Part shown: positions 25,052-35,353 of the stretch, piece after piece | Position numbering within the stretch: position 1 is the stretch's first letter | How the letters are laid out: every line of letters starts with the position of its first letter | NCBI GenBank assembly: GCA_032358165.1 | Contig: JAALGY010000010.1 | Coordinates: forward strand, 1,302,001-1,366,000 | DNA: 64,000 bases | Direction of reading: 5' to 3' | Origin: Diplosphaera chodatii | Lineage: Eukaryota; Chlorophyta; Trebouxiophyceae; Prasiolales; Stichococcaceae | The notes under the pieces: model-generated | The model's database searches: none | Seen by the model: the letters and a program-made list of their open reading frames with translations, nothing else | Told to the model about the DNA's origin: nothing | Position numbers and translations under genes: made by a program

Positions 25052-25992
25052 CTACAAAGACTTTCCTCTTCGCCGGGCAGCGCTGCCGAACGGCTTCGTG
25101 GTGTTTGCCATCCTGACAGCGATGCCTGCCGGAACCAGCATGAAAGGCGCGTAGATCGCCAGCAGCGCGGGCCTGTTGAAGTCCGTCCGTGGGCTGAGCG
25201 CCAACTCCCCCAGGATGGGCACCTGCACAAGCAGGCCGCCGCTGAGGGACACTGCGGATTGCGATTGCGGCAGTTGCACATCACTGCCTTCCAGCACGTC
25301 CCAGCCAAACTGTAAACACTGTGCGCCGCCACGTGAGCAGCGACACACGCGTGCGCCATGGCCAAAGGTCAACTGGGCCAGGGCAGCCGCATGTGTGGGA
25401 AACCATGGTGCTGCCCCGGTTGCGCGCAGGGGAAGCATGCACAAGACGTGCTCCGATGAATGAGGAGAGCCAGCCGCCACCAGCAGAAGGCGTGGCAGCT
25501 GGCACAGCACTGCAGAGCAGCCCACCATTGTTGACGCCACGTTGATGCCGTACAGCAGCGCGGGGGCGCGGATCCAGTTGCGGCGCAGCAGGAAGGCGTA
25601 CGCGCCCACGAAGAAGAACGGCAGCTGCAGCGCCACCTCCATCCACACCAGGCACTTGAACCAGGGCGGCATGTCCCGCATCTGCGGTGTCAGCAGCAAG
25701 CCCCTCACATCAAGCTGCATGGTGGGAGATGTCTGACCAAAGCACGGACGTCCAGCTGCCGCAGCTGCCCCAACGCACAGCTCGTGGGGCCCGCAAAGCG
25801 CGAAGGGGCACGCACAGCACTCACCAGCGGGTCGCCGAAGTCCCTGATGTAGTTCTGGGTGGTCCGGATGGCCCAGTCTGGGTACCAGTGCGCTGGGAGG
25901 ACTGCTTGCGAGTCGAAGAACAGCGTGGCTGGGATGTGCGCTATGAAGAAGAGTACCACAAGCCGGTCAAACCACCGCGTGAGGCTCGCCAT
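25052..25992 (-). CDS. TMEM97: TMEM97/sigma-2 receptor-like EXPERA-domain membrane protein
   Basis: Three exons, 25992-25825, 25681-25526 and 25222-25052, join in phase 0 to 164 aa, close to the 176 aa of human TMEM97. Start chosen at MASLTRWF, which aligns with the family start; an in-frame ATG also exists at 26007. Four hydrophobic segments are visible: LVVLFFIAHIPATLFF, VALQLPFFFVGAYAFLL, ALLYGINVASTM and LLAIYAPFMLVPAGI. Both acidic residues of the EXPERA/sigma-2 pocket are present, in FFDSQ and FGDPL. The C-terminus is basic (ARRRGKSL), perhaps an ER signal. Animal members act in sterol transport and ER lipid homeostasis; the algal role is unknown. A divergent neighbour starts 1.3 kb away. 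Confidence 0.9.
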
Positions 25993-27318
25993 GGATGTTG
26001 GTGACAAGCAGTGATCTGATCAGCTCAGGTTGCAGGCCTGACAGCCAGCGTCCCCCCTTGCAACTGACCAGACCTGTCACACAGCTGCATTGCTGACATG
26101 AGGCGCATGCGGAAATGCCAGGAACTGGGTCACACGCCTCGGTGTGGTGCTTCCTCCGGATGCTGCATCCTGCGCGGGCGCACGCCTGACGATGGCCTTT
26201 TCTGCTGTGGACGGTGGGTATGTGCCGTTGCCAGTGTCAGACTGCCGCTGGTTGAGACGCTGCGCAGAAGGCACTGTGCCTGGTTCATGGGTCCTGTCGC
26301 CCATTAGCAGTCTGAACCGCAGCACCTCCAGCGCCGCCGATGTGCACGTGCCGGCACACTCATTATGGGCCAAACATACGCGCACCGAGCTGGGCACAAC
26401 GTCGAAGATGCAGTGCTATGATGCAGTGTTATCATCCCCTGGACCAACTGGCATTGGCCACCTCCGGATGCGGCACCTGCTGCCCTCCAGGAAGTCACGT
26501 GCCCTGCGACATCGGCCAATCGCGTTCGCCGAAGACGTCGCGAAAGGTCCAATCTTTGGTTCTCTCCAGTTTTCAGCAACATATATACTGGTGCTTTGAT
26601 TACTGCCAGCGACGCAGCAGAACAGCGGGACAAGCCACGTAGGTGCCCTCGTTCAGAGCGAGCTGCCTGACGTTCAGACGGGTGGAAAGCAGGATCGCAG
26701 CGCCATGCGCACCGCAGGAGCAGCTTGCCTTGTGATGATTGTAACGGCGTGTGGACTTGCGGCAACGCACGTAGCCCAGGCATGTATGCCGAAGGCTGCA
26801 GAGTGAACATTGATTTTCGATCTAGATTGTGAGCAGCATCAGCAGTGCATGCACTGCACGTCACAACCATGGTCGCGAGCGGGAACCCGTTTGCGAGATC
26901 ACTAGATGGATGTTGTAGCTAACTTGAGCAGTTGCTCGCGGCAAGAGATGGCTACAGTGTCATTTCTTGCGCGGGTTCCGTGCATTGTGCAGCTGGTCCA
27001 AAATGGCTGTTCGAGCCACATCGAGCCAGTTCTACACTGGCACGCACTCCTTTCACCAGTCACCTCCTGCCAGACGCTATAAACTAGTACGAAAACCGTC
27101 GTCGCAGCCACTCCAAGCCCGTGCCGAGCCTGCTTGATGACGTTTCTGCTCCTGAACATGCCAGCTGCGGCTCGGATGTGTCGTGTGCCCCACCAGTGGA
27201 CGGTCAGGGCGACACAGCGTGTCTCAGTGGGCTGAAGCGGTGAACTTACATATTCACCCTCCTCTGTCACACACAGGCGAGGGCGACGCCGGGACGCCAC
27301 CCAGTAGCGGCGCTTGCC
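25993..27318. other. Divergent intergenic region, TMEM97 / KH-like gene
   Basis: No recognisable gene. A TATA-like CATATATAC lies near 26579. A polypyrimidine tract and CACACAG at about 27270-27276 look like a splice acceptor, so the KH-like gene may have an upstream exon or a 5' UTR intron. Confidence 0.45.
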
Positions 27319-30300
27319 ATGTACCACCCCGAAACAGCTGTGGCGACCACAGCGGCAGAGGCATCTGCTGCTGTGTTCGCAGCGGCTGCACCCGGGGATG
27401 AGCCTGAAACACAGCGCAGATCCGACACTGAGACCTGGCCTGCCAGCATCGCCGCTGCTGATCCTCATGAAGCTGTGGGGCTGGAGCTTGGTGCCGCGTC
27501 AGACCGCGCTTCAGCCTCAGCGACACCCGAGCGGGCAGCAGGGTCCACGGGCGACACTGCTGGCATGCTGCTGGCAGGCCAACGGCCGCTCGACCATGCT
27601 GACGACCGCGTCACCTTCGATGAAGACTCGCACAATTTGACATGGCGCTTGCAGCTGTCGGACATCGCGGCGGCGCGGCTGGAGCCACACCTGTGGCGCC
27701 TGCAGGTGTGGCAGCCAAGGGTGCTCTGTGCACCGTAATCCCTCAAAACGCCCCCTGCATTCAGCCTACGCGCCTGCCCACAAGGCAAGAAACATACTGA
27801 GCACACAGCAAAGCCCACAGCCAGCAGATGCCAGCATGTCATCAGAATGCCTTACTGACCGTGCTACTATCTCAGCTCCCCGCGCAAACGCAAGCATCGA
27901 GGAGCACAGTTGGCAACCCTTGCATTCCGCTGCCTGCAGAGGGAGCACCAGGGTGTCGGGATCAAGCTGGACCGGGGCGACTGGCCCTTCGAGGCAACAG
28001 TGTCCGGACGCAGCGCCGCTGCAGTGCGGTCGGCCGTCGACTCTGCACGCAGTGCCGCATATGGCAGGTGCTCTCAGAGGTGCCGCCTGCCGAAGGCTGG
28101 ACTGCAGATCAGACTCTGGTTGCCAAGTGTGGGTGCAGAAGCGCCGTTTGTCTGCGTGCCTGTGCTGCCAGCTGCTTGTGCCACACATATGTACAAGGCA
28201 TGAACCTGCCTGTCTATTCCCAGGTTTGGTTCTGCTGCTGCAGGGATGCTGGCCAGCAGGCACCAACGCAGCACGACGACCAGCTGCGCATGGCAGTGTC
28301 GCTCCGCGAGATGCGCCTGCTGGAGTGGTTTGATGAGGGCCGGCTGCTTTCCGACCTGCAGGCCGTGCACAATGTGTCCATCGCGGTGCAGGCACAGTCT
28401 TTAGCTGCCCATTGGAAAACTGATGTGGCATCATACTGATCTTGAGAATATGTGGCAGCTGCTAACGCTAGCTACTGCTGGGGATTGCTGCGTTGCCCAG
28501 CATGGACTGCACAAACACGGCATGCTACACACACTGCCGACTATATATCAGTGTGACTGTGTGCAGGTGCAACCGTCGACGCTGACCATTGTTGGACATG
28601 AGGATGCAACAGAGGCTGCCGCAGCTGAGATCTTGCAGTCGGTTGCCATTGGGCGGGTTACTGCCGAGCTGACGCTACCCCTCTGGGCATGGCTTGATGT
28701 AGGTGCGGACGATGTTCATTGGAACTCACTCACATTAAAGTTGTGAGCGCGGCCGTGTCAGTTCGCTGCTGGTGCGCGGGTTGGCAAGTGATCATAGGCA
28801 CCCAACCAATTGCCTTTCCAAAAGCACAGTCGAATTATTCGATATATGCTGGCGCGAGTTGGCTGCAACGGCACACGCGTCACCTGCATAAGCAAGCAGC
28901 ATCCATAGCAGGCCATTGGTGATGATGAGCAGCGAATCAATCCAAGAGACGTGGAAGCTGCGTCTGCAGATTGTAACCTGAAAAGCCCGCGCCTGTTGCG
29001 CGCAGATGGCACCCTCGACCTTACCTCGCGTGCCCTTGACTTGCCGCCCCATGCTGCCGAGTTCCTGACAAGCTCGAGAGGAGCAGGCGCTCTTCGCAAC
29101 GCCGAGGTGAGCAACCTGCGAGACATACATACATGCAATTGGCGTGTAGTTGTGCACACAGGATTCTGAGTCCGAGGTCGACTGTTGGGCGGCACTGCAG
29201 GAGCGCCTTGCACGCCTCGGCGTGTGCCTTGCCATCGCGCCTGGTGGGGACAACAGCGTGTACCCGCGCTCCGCTGGCGGTGCGGCAGCAGGAGCCAGCT
29301 CCGACGTCTGGAGGCCTGCGGCCATGACAGTGTTCGGCAGCGGGAAGGTGGACTGGGCCGAGTACTCCATCCGAAGGTGACGGGCAGGAAGCAATGAGCC
29401 CAGCGGCAAGCTGCAGTGTTCTTTGCTTAGAGAAGCACTCTGGCCGAGCATAGCCCCACAATGCGATTGCTTTAGAGTCTGCTGCAAATCGGGCAGTTTG
29501 CAATAGACCAGAACTGAGCGGTATGTTTGACAGTGCTGAGGGGTATGCTTGACTCTAGTGTGAGGATGTCACACTCCATGACAACATCCTATGCATTGGC
29601 TTGCAGGTGGCTTGCCCTGGACACCCTTGACGAGCTGGATGGGTTTAACCCCTTTACGGCGGCCGGCACATCCGAGCAGCAAGTGTTTGGCTTGCCGGAT
29701 GTCCCGCCGCCGCCTGGCACTGCCCGGGGCGGTGCTTCTTGGAGGCACTGGTGCGCCGCAGCGCTTCAGGGCAACCTGCTGCACGAAGAGAGCGCGTTCT
29801 GGGACGGCTACAGCCCTGAGCCCCGGTTACCTGCCGGTCCACGCTGGCTTGACTGGGTGCGCTTCTGCTGTTGGTCCGTGGGATCACGGAATATCACGTC
29901 ATTGTCAGGTGTACTCTCAAAGACATTTGCACAATTCCGCTGCTGCCAAACAAAGCGCTGCCAAGGGCAGCTCTATGAGAGCGTAAGCAGCTATGCATTT
30001 GCCGCTCACATAGTTACGTGCCTCATTCAGGCGGCGCTAGATCTCTTGCCCAAACGTGCAGCGTTCCTTGCTACCAGCTGGCCTGTCGCATGTGCTGCAC
30101 TGTTGTTGTAGGGTAGGGTAGGGCATCCGTGTCAACTGCCAGATTGTTGCAAGTCCAGCACACCCAGGCTGTGCTCTGTCTGCCCATGCAGGTCAGCTTT
30201 CCTGATGTAGACACCCTGGTGAACTGCCTCGTCGACCTGTTGACCGTGCTCGTGCTGGGGCGGATGTTGTTCGTTGGATTCCGTACGCACCGCTCTGCGC

Positions 30301-30828
30301 CAGGTGCACATGTTTGGCGCAGTACTGCATACATGATGGACGCATTGATGTCTGACGGGCGGCAGGGTTGTGTGGGTTGAACCTGAGCCTGCTGCCTGTT
30401 TCGCAGGCACAGCAGAAGGCCATGAGGGCTCGCCCAATACTGCAGCAGCGCCCGAGTCTGCGCAAGCGCGGCCTCACTTTGGGTGTGCAGGCAGCCAGCC
30501 TGCGCAACACCACACCGGCAGCAGCGGCGGCGCCGACGCGGCAGGTGCACACAAAACTGTCAAGGGCAGCGCTGCAGCCGACCCTTCGCCAGACGACAAC
30601 ACTGAAGGTGACTGTCACCACTCCCACACCCTGATATGCCCCTTGCGATGCCGCAGGTTTGCTCATGGTCTTGCATGTAGAGTGGACCATCCTGCGGCAT
30701 GATGGCCTGTCCGCATTTCCAGGCTGTGGGCCCTGCGACACAACCTGACTTGCTTGCTTGCGGCTGCAGAAACCAAGGGCGCAACTCCCGCAAGACGTAC
30801 GCAGGAGGCGGAGTACGTCATGCTGTGA
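27319..30828 (+). CDS. Protein with two KH-like segments, function unknown
   Basis: Ten exons keep frame: 27319-27705, 27940-28067, 28244-28385, 28567-28698, 28912-29106, 29162-29376, 29607-29856, 30192-30303, 30407-30607, 30770-30828 (TGA), giving about 606 aa. I do not recognise the whole protein. Two regions resemble KH RNA-binding folds. The first runs from LWRLQREHQGVGIKLD to FEATVSGRSAAAVRSAV. The second runs from MRLLEWFDEGRLLSDLQ through VSIAVQPSTLTIVGHEDA to AAAAEILQSV. Both show the beta-'vsG-xx-A'-helix rhythm, but a clear GxxG loop is absent. The middle is aromatic-rich (FNPF, EESAFWDGYSP). A moderately hydrophobic stretch (LVDLLTVLVLGRMLFVGF) and a low-complexity Ala/Gly tail follow. 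The start is uncertain, because the frame stays open upstream to a possible acceptor at 27276. Confidence 0.6.
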
Positions 30829-31555
30829 CGAATGTCGCAGCAGCCGGGCTTGAGGAGTGCTACACACAATGCGCAGAGGCGCCATGCTCGACAGTGTTCC
30901 GGGGGCTGCCTCCGCCTTTGTCGCGCAGCCATGCCACGCCACCACACGCTCGTGCGCAGTCGGGCTACCCCTGCTGCTGGCACTGGTGACCAGCCGCCGC
31001 CTGGCGGCGCAATTTTCTGACCCTGACGACTCCCGTCCCTCACCCACACCAGCCATTATGGGTATGAGAGAGCCGGAGCGCCCGTGCATTGTGACATTAG
31101 ACGCGAGCCTGCATGGCAACCACCTGCCGATGCACCGCACTAACCATCGACGCCAGCACCCTCATCAGCCCTCATGACCGCCAGCGCTTGAAATTCTGTA
31201 CACAGTGAACTGTTTGCCCATTGACTTTGTTGCCGGAAAGCGGTTGTAGTCTGAAGAGATGAACGAATGAGAATCAGGGCCTTGCCAGCTGTTTGGGTGC
31301 TCTCATCAGATGTGGGCATGCCCAGTGAGCACTGATGCCTGATCAGGATGCCAGAGTGTGCACTGAGCAGAACACACGTCTGTATCTTAGGGTTTGACAG
31401 CAAAGGTCACACGAAATACCGCTCAGAGGTCGTGAATCATGCGCATCCCACAATGTGTGACAATCTGACTAGACCTTCCGGCCTGTGAGCAATGACGCTG
31501 TGTGGTAACCAAGCTGCGCCTGGCATCATGGCAGGGTGCCGAGACCTTTCCACCT
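30829..31555. other. Convergent intergenic region
   Basis: Holds the 3' ends of the KH-like (+) and TMEM53 (-) genes. I see no TGTAA, repeat or coding motif. Confidence 0.5.
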
Positions 31556-33732
31556 TCACTGCGGCAGCAGGTCTGTGAAACTGCGCAGTTGCTCCACATA
31601 CTCGTCGGGGTGCACCCTGTAGTGCTCACAGTGGGCCGAGTCGCGCCACGAGTGCTGACCAACTTGGACACCCCTTGCCTCCTGTAGCGAGAATGCAATC
31701 CGTCAGCCACAGCCGCCAGCCCTTCAGGAAAGCAACAGCCAGAGCAGGACACAACTGTATCTTTGCACCCATCAAGCGTGTGCTGTGTTGCTTGCATGAG
31801 TGTCCAACAGGCAGTGGAGCGGCAAGGCGGGTCACCTGTGCGGCGGCATACGTCCGGATGTCAGCCGGCGGGATGAGCACGTCCGCCTGCGAGTAGAGGC
31901 ACAGCTGCGGGCAGGTGGGGGCCGCGGCCGCCAGCGCCGCCAGCCGGCTGCCTGCTCCGCCGCCGCCGCTGCCGCTCTGCTCACTGTCGCTGCGGCCGTC
32001 CTGCTGGCGGCTGCCGCTGCTACTGATGCAGCTGCCTGGGTTTGGCTCGCTGCCGGTACCTGCGCAGCCTGCGGCCGACAGGAGCGCCGGCGCGGGCGCC
32101 CCAGCAGCAGCCGCTGCCAGGTCGATGCCCCACGCCGCCCACACCTGAACAAACAGCAGCAGCCATGCTGGCACGCATGCTCGGACACCTGCCAGCAGTG
32201 AAGGCTCGGTGGCAGGCAGCGCTGGCTGCAGCACCGCCACTGCCACTGTTTCGCATGGCCAATGCACTGTGACCGAGGCCAGCGAGCACACTTGGTCCGC
32301 AGAGTGCCCAGCGCCCAGCATCATGAGGTGCAAGCGTTACGACCTGGTTGGCAGGCAGCCTGACCGATGGCTGCGAAGCCTGCAGCGTCGCCATTTCAGG
32401 TGCCGAAATGCGCCATGTTGTTTCGTCACAGAGGCATAAGGTCGGCAGGCCCTGCCACGGGCGTGAGCTCTGCTGCTGACCTCGGCGCTGCGCCGCGCGA
32501 TGGGCGGCGCCCGCAGCAGCGCCGACAGCGGCGCGGCAGCCGCGCGCACCAGCCGCGGGTGCCGCCGCTCGATGCCGGCCGCCGGCTGCGACAGCACTGC
32601 CGCTGTGAAGCCCCTGCACCCCAACGACCACGCTAGAAAAGATAAAGTTTACGGTTGCAAGGTCGTGAACGCGAGCATGCACCCAGAGATGTGATGTCCT
32701 GCTGCTGCCCGACTACAGACAAATATGCAGAGCAGCAGGCTAGCACACAGCACGTGCCTGCCGGCAGTGTGGCCGCTTGCCTGGCAGCAATGTCTGCGGT
32801 GATGGGTGCAGGTGCGGAGTCCAGCACGATGCCGTCCATGCGGCCGATGCTCGAGACCACTGATGCTGCTGCCAGTGAGCTATCGACATGGTGATGAATG
32901 CTGCTGCTGCTGCCGGTGCCATTGCTGTGTTCGTGGTGTGGTGCTGCAATGCCGGCGACGCTGTTCAAGCCCCTGGCTGCCTGTGCGCTGCCGTGCTGGC
33001 CCTGTAGCGCCGCCAGCCGCAGCAGCGTGCCCAGGAATATGAAGCCTGCATTGCTGCGGCAAGTATGTTGTGGAGCACATGCTTCGTATGGTATCGCGAA
33101 GCGCAGCATGTGTCACTCACCCAGGTGCATCAGCGCTGCCATGTCATGCCCTGCCGCACTGCTGTATCAGCAGCTGAAGGCTTACCTGAATGTGTGGAAC
33201 AACACGCGCTGCTGGGGTTTCTCGCTGCCCGCCGCCTGTATCTTCCTCATGAAGTCACGCGCCACCCAGTCGCCGACAGGCGGGATTAGGATGCTGGGCG
33301 TTGGCGGTCGGATTGCCACAGTCTCATGGCCCAGCTTCCGCCACAGCTGCACATACCTGTGCAAATGAGTGGCAGGAGTGATCTTCAGCTCGGCTGCTAA
33401 TAGATTTAAGGTAGTTCTCGTGCAAGTTCAACGTACTCAGCCTGCTGTGAAACTCAGTCCGGTGTAGCCTGGCTCATGCGATGCTGTAATGCCGCGGGGC
33501 CGAGCACAGCAGCGCACTTGTCAAAGTGCCGCTGCTGCGCGCCCAGCCACCCGATCAGCACAATGCGAGGCTTGCGCACGCTGGTGCTGGTGCTGGTGCT
33601 GGAGCTCCTGCAGCTGCTGCTGCTGATGATGCTGGCCGGTGCAATACATTGCGCCGTGCCCTGGGCCAGCTGGGTGCACCACTGACAGCGACCAGGCGCC
33701 GTTCTGCACGCCGGCAGGCTCTGTGCAATCAT
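31556..33732 (-). CDS. TMEM53: TMEM53/DUF829 alpha/beta-hydrolase-like protein
   Basis: Six exons in frame throughout: 33732-33518, 33356-33186, 33053-32781, 32613-32481, 32144-31836, 31681-31556; 408 aa. Family landmarks are in order: RIVLIGWLGAQQRHFDKYVQ (first strand and oxyanion region), the nucleophile-type elbow FHTFSNAGF, GIVLDSAPAPITADIAARGF, the acid-bearing CLYSQADVLIPPADI, and the His-containing SWRDSAHCEHYRVHPDEYV near the C-terminus. Gly/Ser/His-rich inserts in exons 3 and 5 are not typical of the family. Animal TMEM53 is a nuclear-envelope protein; plant DUF829 proteins are uncharacterised. Intron 3 (32614-32780) has a GC donor (CAG|GCAAGC), and its phase gives the expected AARGF. 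The start is the first in-frame ATG of the exon and could be further upstream. Confidence 0.85.
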
Positions 33733-34572
33733 CTCTCTCCTGCGTTGGCATGCTCACGGTCAGCAGCCCGTCGGGCTTGACCTCCCGATGTCCATGACTG
33801 CGCCCGCTGCCCTTGGGCTGGACAGTTGCGAGCGCACCTCTGAGCTGACCGCTCGGCCGTCCGTGCAACTGTAACATACCGTTGCAGTGCTCTGAGGCCA
33901 GCAGATGCCACTGGTGTGCTGTGAGCGCTGAGCAGTGCAGCATGGCTCAATGTTTTGAGCATTAGCCAGGTCGCACAGACGACCCGGTGCTGGCAAGTGA
34001 TTGGGTCAGCACGTGGTTTACACTGCTAACAATATGAAGCCTGTGGCTGCGCTAGATGCGCCAACAGGAGGCGAGCGATACCATTGCATCAAACAGATCA
34101 GGTTGCATCGCCTTTGCACCAGTCGCAACGGGCCCCTTCTTTCCACAATCACTTTGCAACCTCACATATCTATCTTCAGCTGTGTGAAGAGCTGAAGATG
34201 GTTTGGATAAGCAATGCTCAGGTTGAGGAGGACATGCTGCATGCAGCAGCTGGAAGCAGCGCAGCAGCCTCAGCCCTCAGGCAGTCATGCTGTCATGCAG
34301 CGCACTGTGATCTCTGTGCTGCTTGTCGTGACTGGACCTCAGTCAGAAATGTTCAAGACCTGTCGAAATTCTGTTCACGCACGGTCGCTCCAACTTGTGA
34401 TAGGGTCATGCGCTGGTACCAACTCCACTTCAACACTCATTCAGCACCCAGGTCTCCGCTCCGCTTAGTAGGCACGCTTTAGGGCTGCCTTTGCTCTTGT
34501 TCGACCACCCGCAGGCAGGGCCCACTCAAGCTCTCAGGAAGCCTTGTGTAACAGTCTGGAATGGCCGTCGCA
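33733..34572. other. Intergenic region upstream of TMEM53
   Basis: Presumed promoter and 5' UTR of the minus-strand TMEM53 gene. The short open frames show no family motif. Nothing further seen. Confidence 0.45.
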
Positions 34573-34574
34573 TA

Positions 34575-35018
34575 CCGTAGAGCCCAGCATCTAATGCGCA
34601 CCCCAAGTAATTGCAATTGATTTGGGCTTATGCGCACAACTGCGCAGCCGATCGTCAATTTATTGACGGCTGTGCGCACCCCAAAAACAGATTTTCAGCA
34701 GCACCGCGCAGCTGCACTCAAACATGGCAACCAGCAATGCCCTGCAGTCCTGCTCTCGAAACACGTGCAGAAACATGTTCTCGAATGGCAATAATAGGAC
34801 ACCTGCAGCTCTCAGCTGCGAATTTGGGGAAGATGTGCGGCTGGGACCTGGTTTTGAGCGAAATTTGAATTCTTGACCCATTGCGCACCCAAAATCAAAT
34901 TAAATTCCGGCTTTGCGCACCCAATGCGCACCGGCTCGAAATTGGATTTTAGGTGCGCATAGTACTATGCGCAGCCGAGATATAATTATTTATGCGCATT
35001 AGATGCTGGGCTCTACGG
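34575..35018. mobile_element. MITE, 26-bp perfect terminal inverted repeats, TA target
   Basis: A 444-bp element begins CCGTAGAGCCCAGCATC and ends with its exact complement. The terminal repeats are 34575-34600 and 34993-35018, 26 of 26 matching. TA flanks both sides (34573-34574 and 35019-35020), consistent with a TA target duplication as in Tc1/mariner-type elements. The inside is AT-richer than its surroundings, encodes nothing, and repeats TGCGCAC-type motifs at about 34594, 34632, 34674, 34883, 34910 and 34954. It lies between two gene 3' and 5' regions and not in an exon. Superfamily assignment is an inference from the TA flanks only. Confidence 0.85.
34954..34973. repeat. Perfect 20-bp palindrome inside the MITE
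   Basis: TGCGCATAGTACTATGCGCA is identical to its reverse complement. It joins two copies of the element's recurring TGCGCA motif head to head close to the right terminus. Confidence 0.9.
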
Positions 35019-35020
35019 TA

Positions 35021-35353
35021 GATATGCATGAAATGGAATCGCTGCAAGTGTCTGCATCGACATGTTTGCAGCGGCAAGGCGTAGAATAGTCAAGAATGCC
35101 TGGCAGCTGGTTCCGCAAGCTAGCTAGCTGCTTGCAATACATGCAATACTTCATAGCAGATCCGTCCCATTTTGAAGCGCTGTCCAGCTCAACATGTCAT
35201 GCCAACTCAACACAATGCGAATCCAAGCCCTTGCATACTATACTGCTCTACATATTCTGGCAGTGATCTTTGACACATCCCATTTCTGGTTTTTTGTTGC
35301 TTCACGGGTGCGCATTGCTCTGGCAACGGCAGGATGCGACAACACATCCCCGC
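35021..35353. other. Presumed PhoD 3' UTR
   Basis: No coding feature; lies between the MITE and the PhoD stop codon. I see no TGTAA on the minus strand here. Confidence 0.45.

Noticed and set aside
30109..30123. Three tandem TAGGG units, telomere-like
   Set aside because: Only three units inside an intron, and green algal telomeres are usually TTTAGGG or TTTTAGGG.
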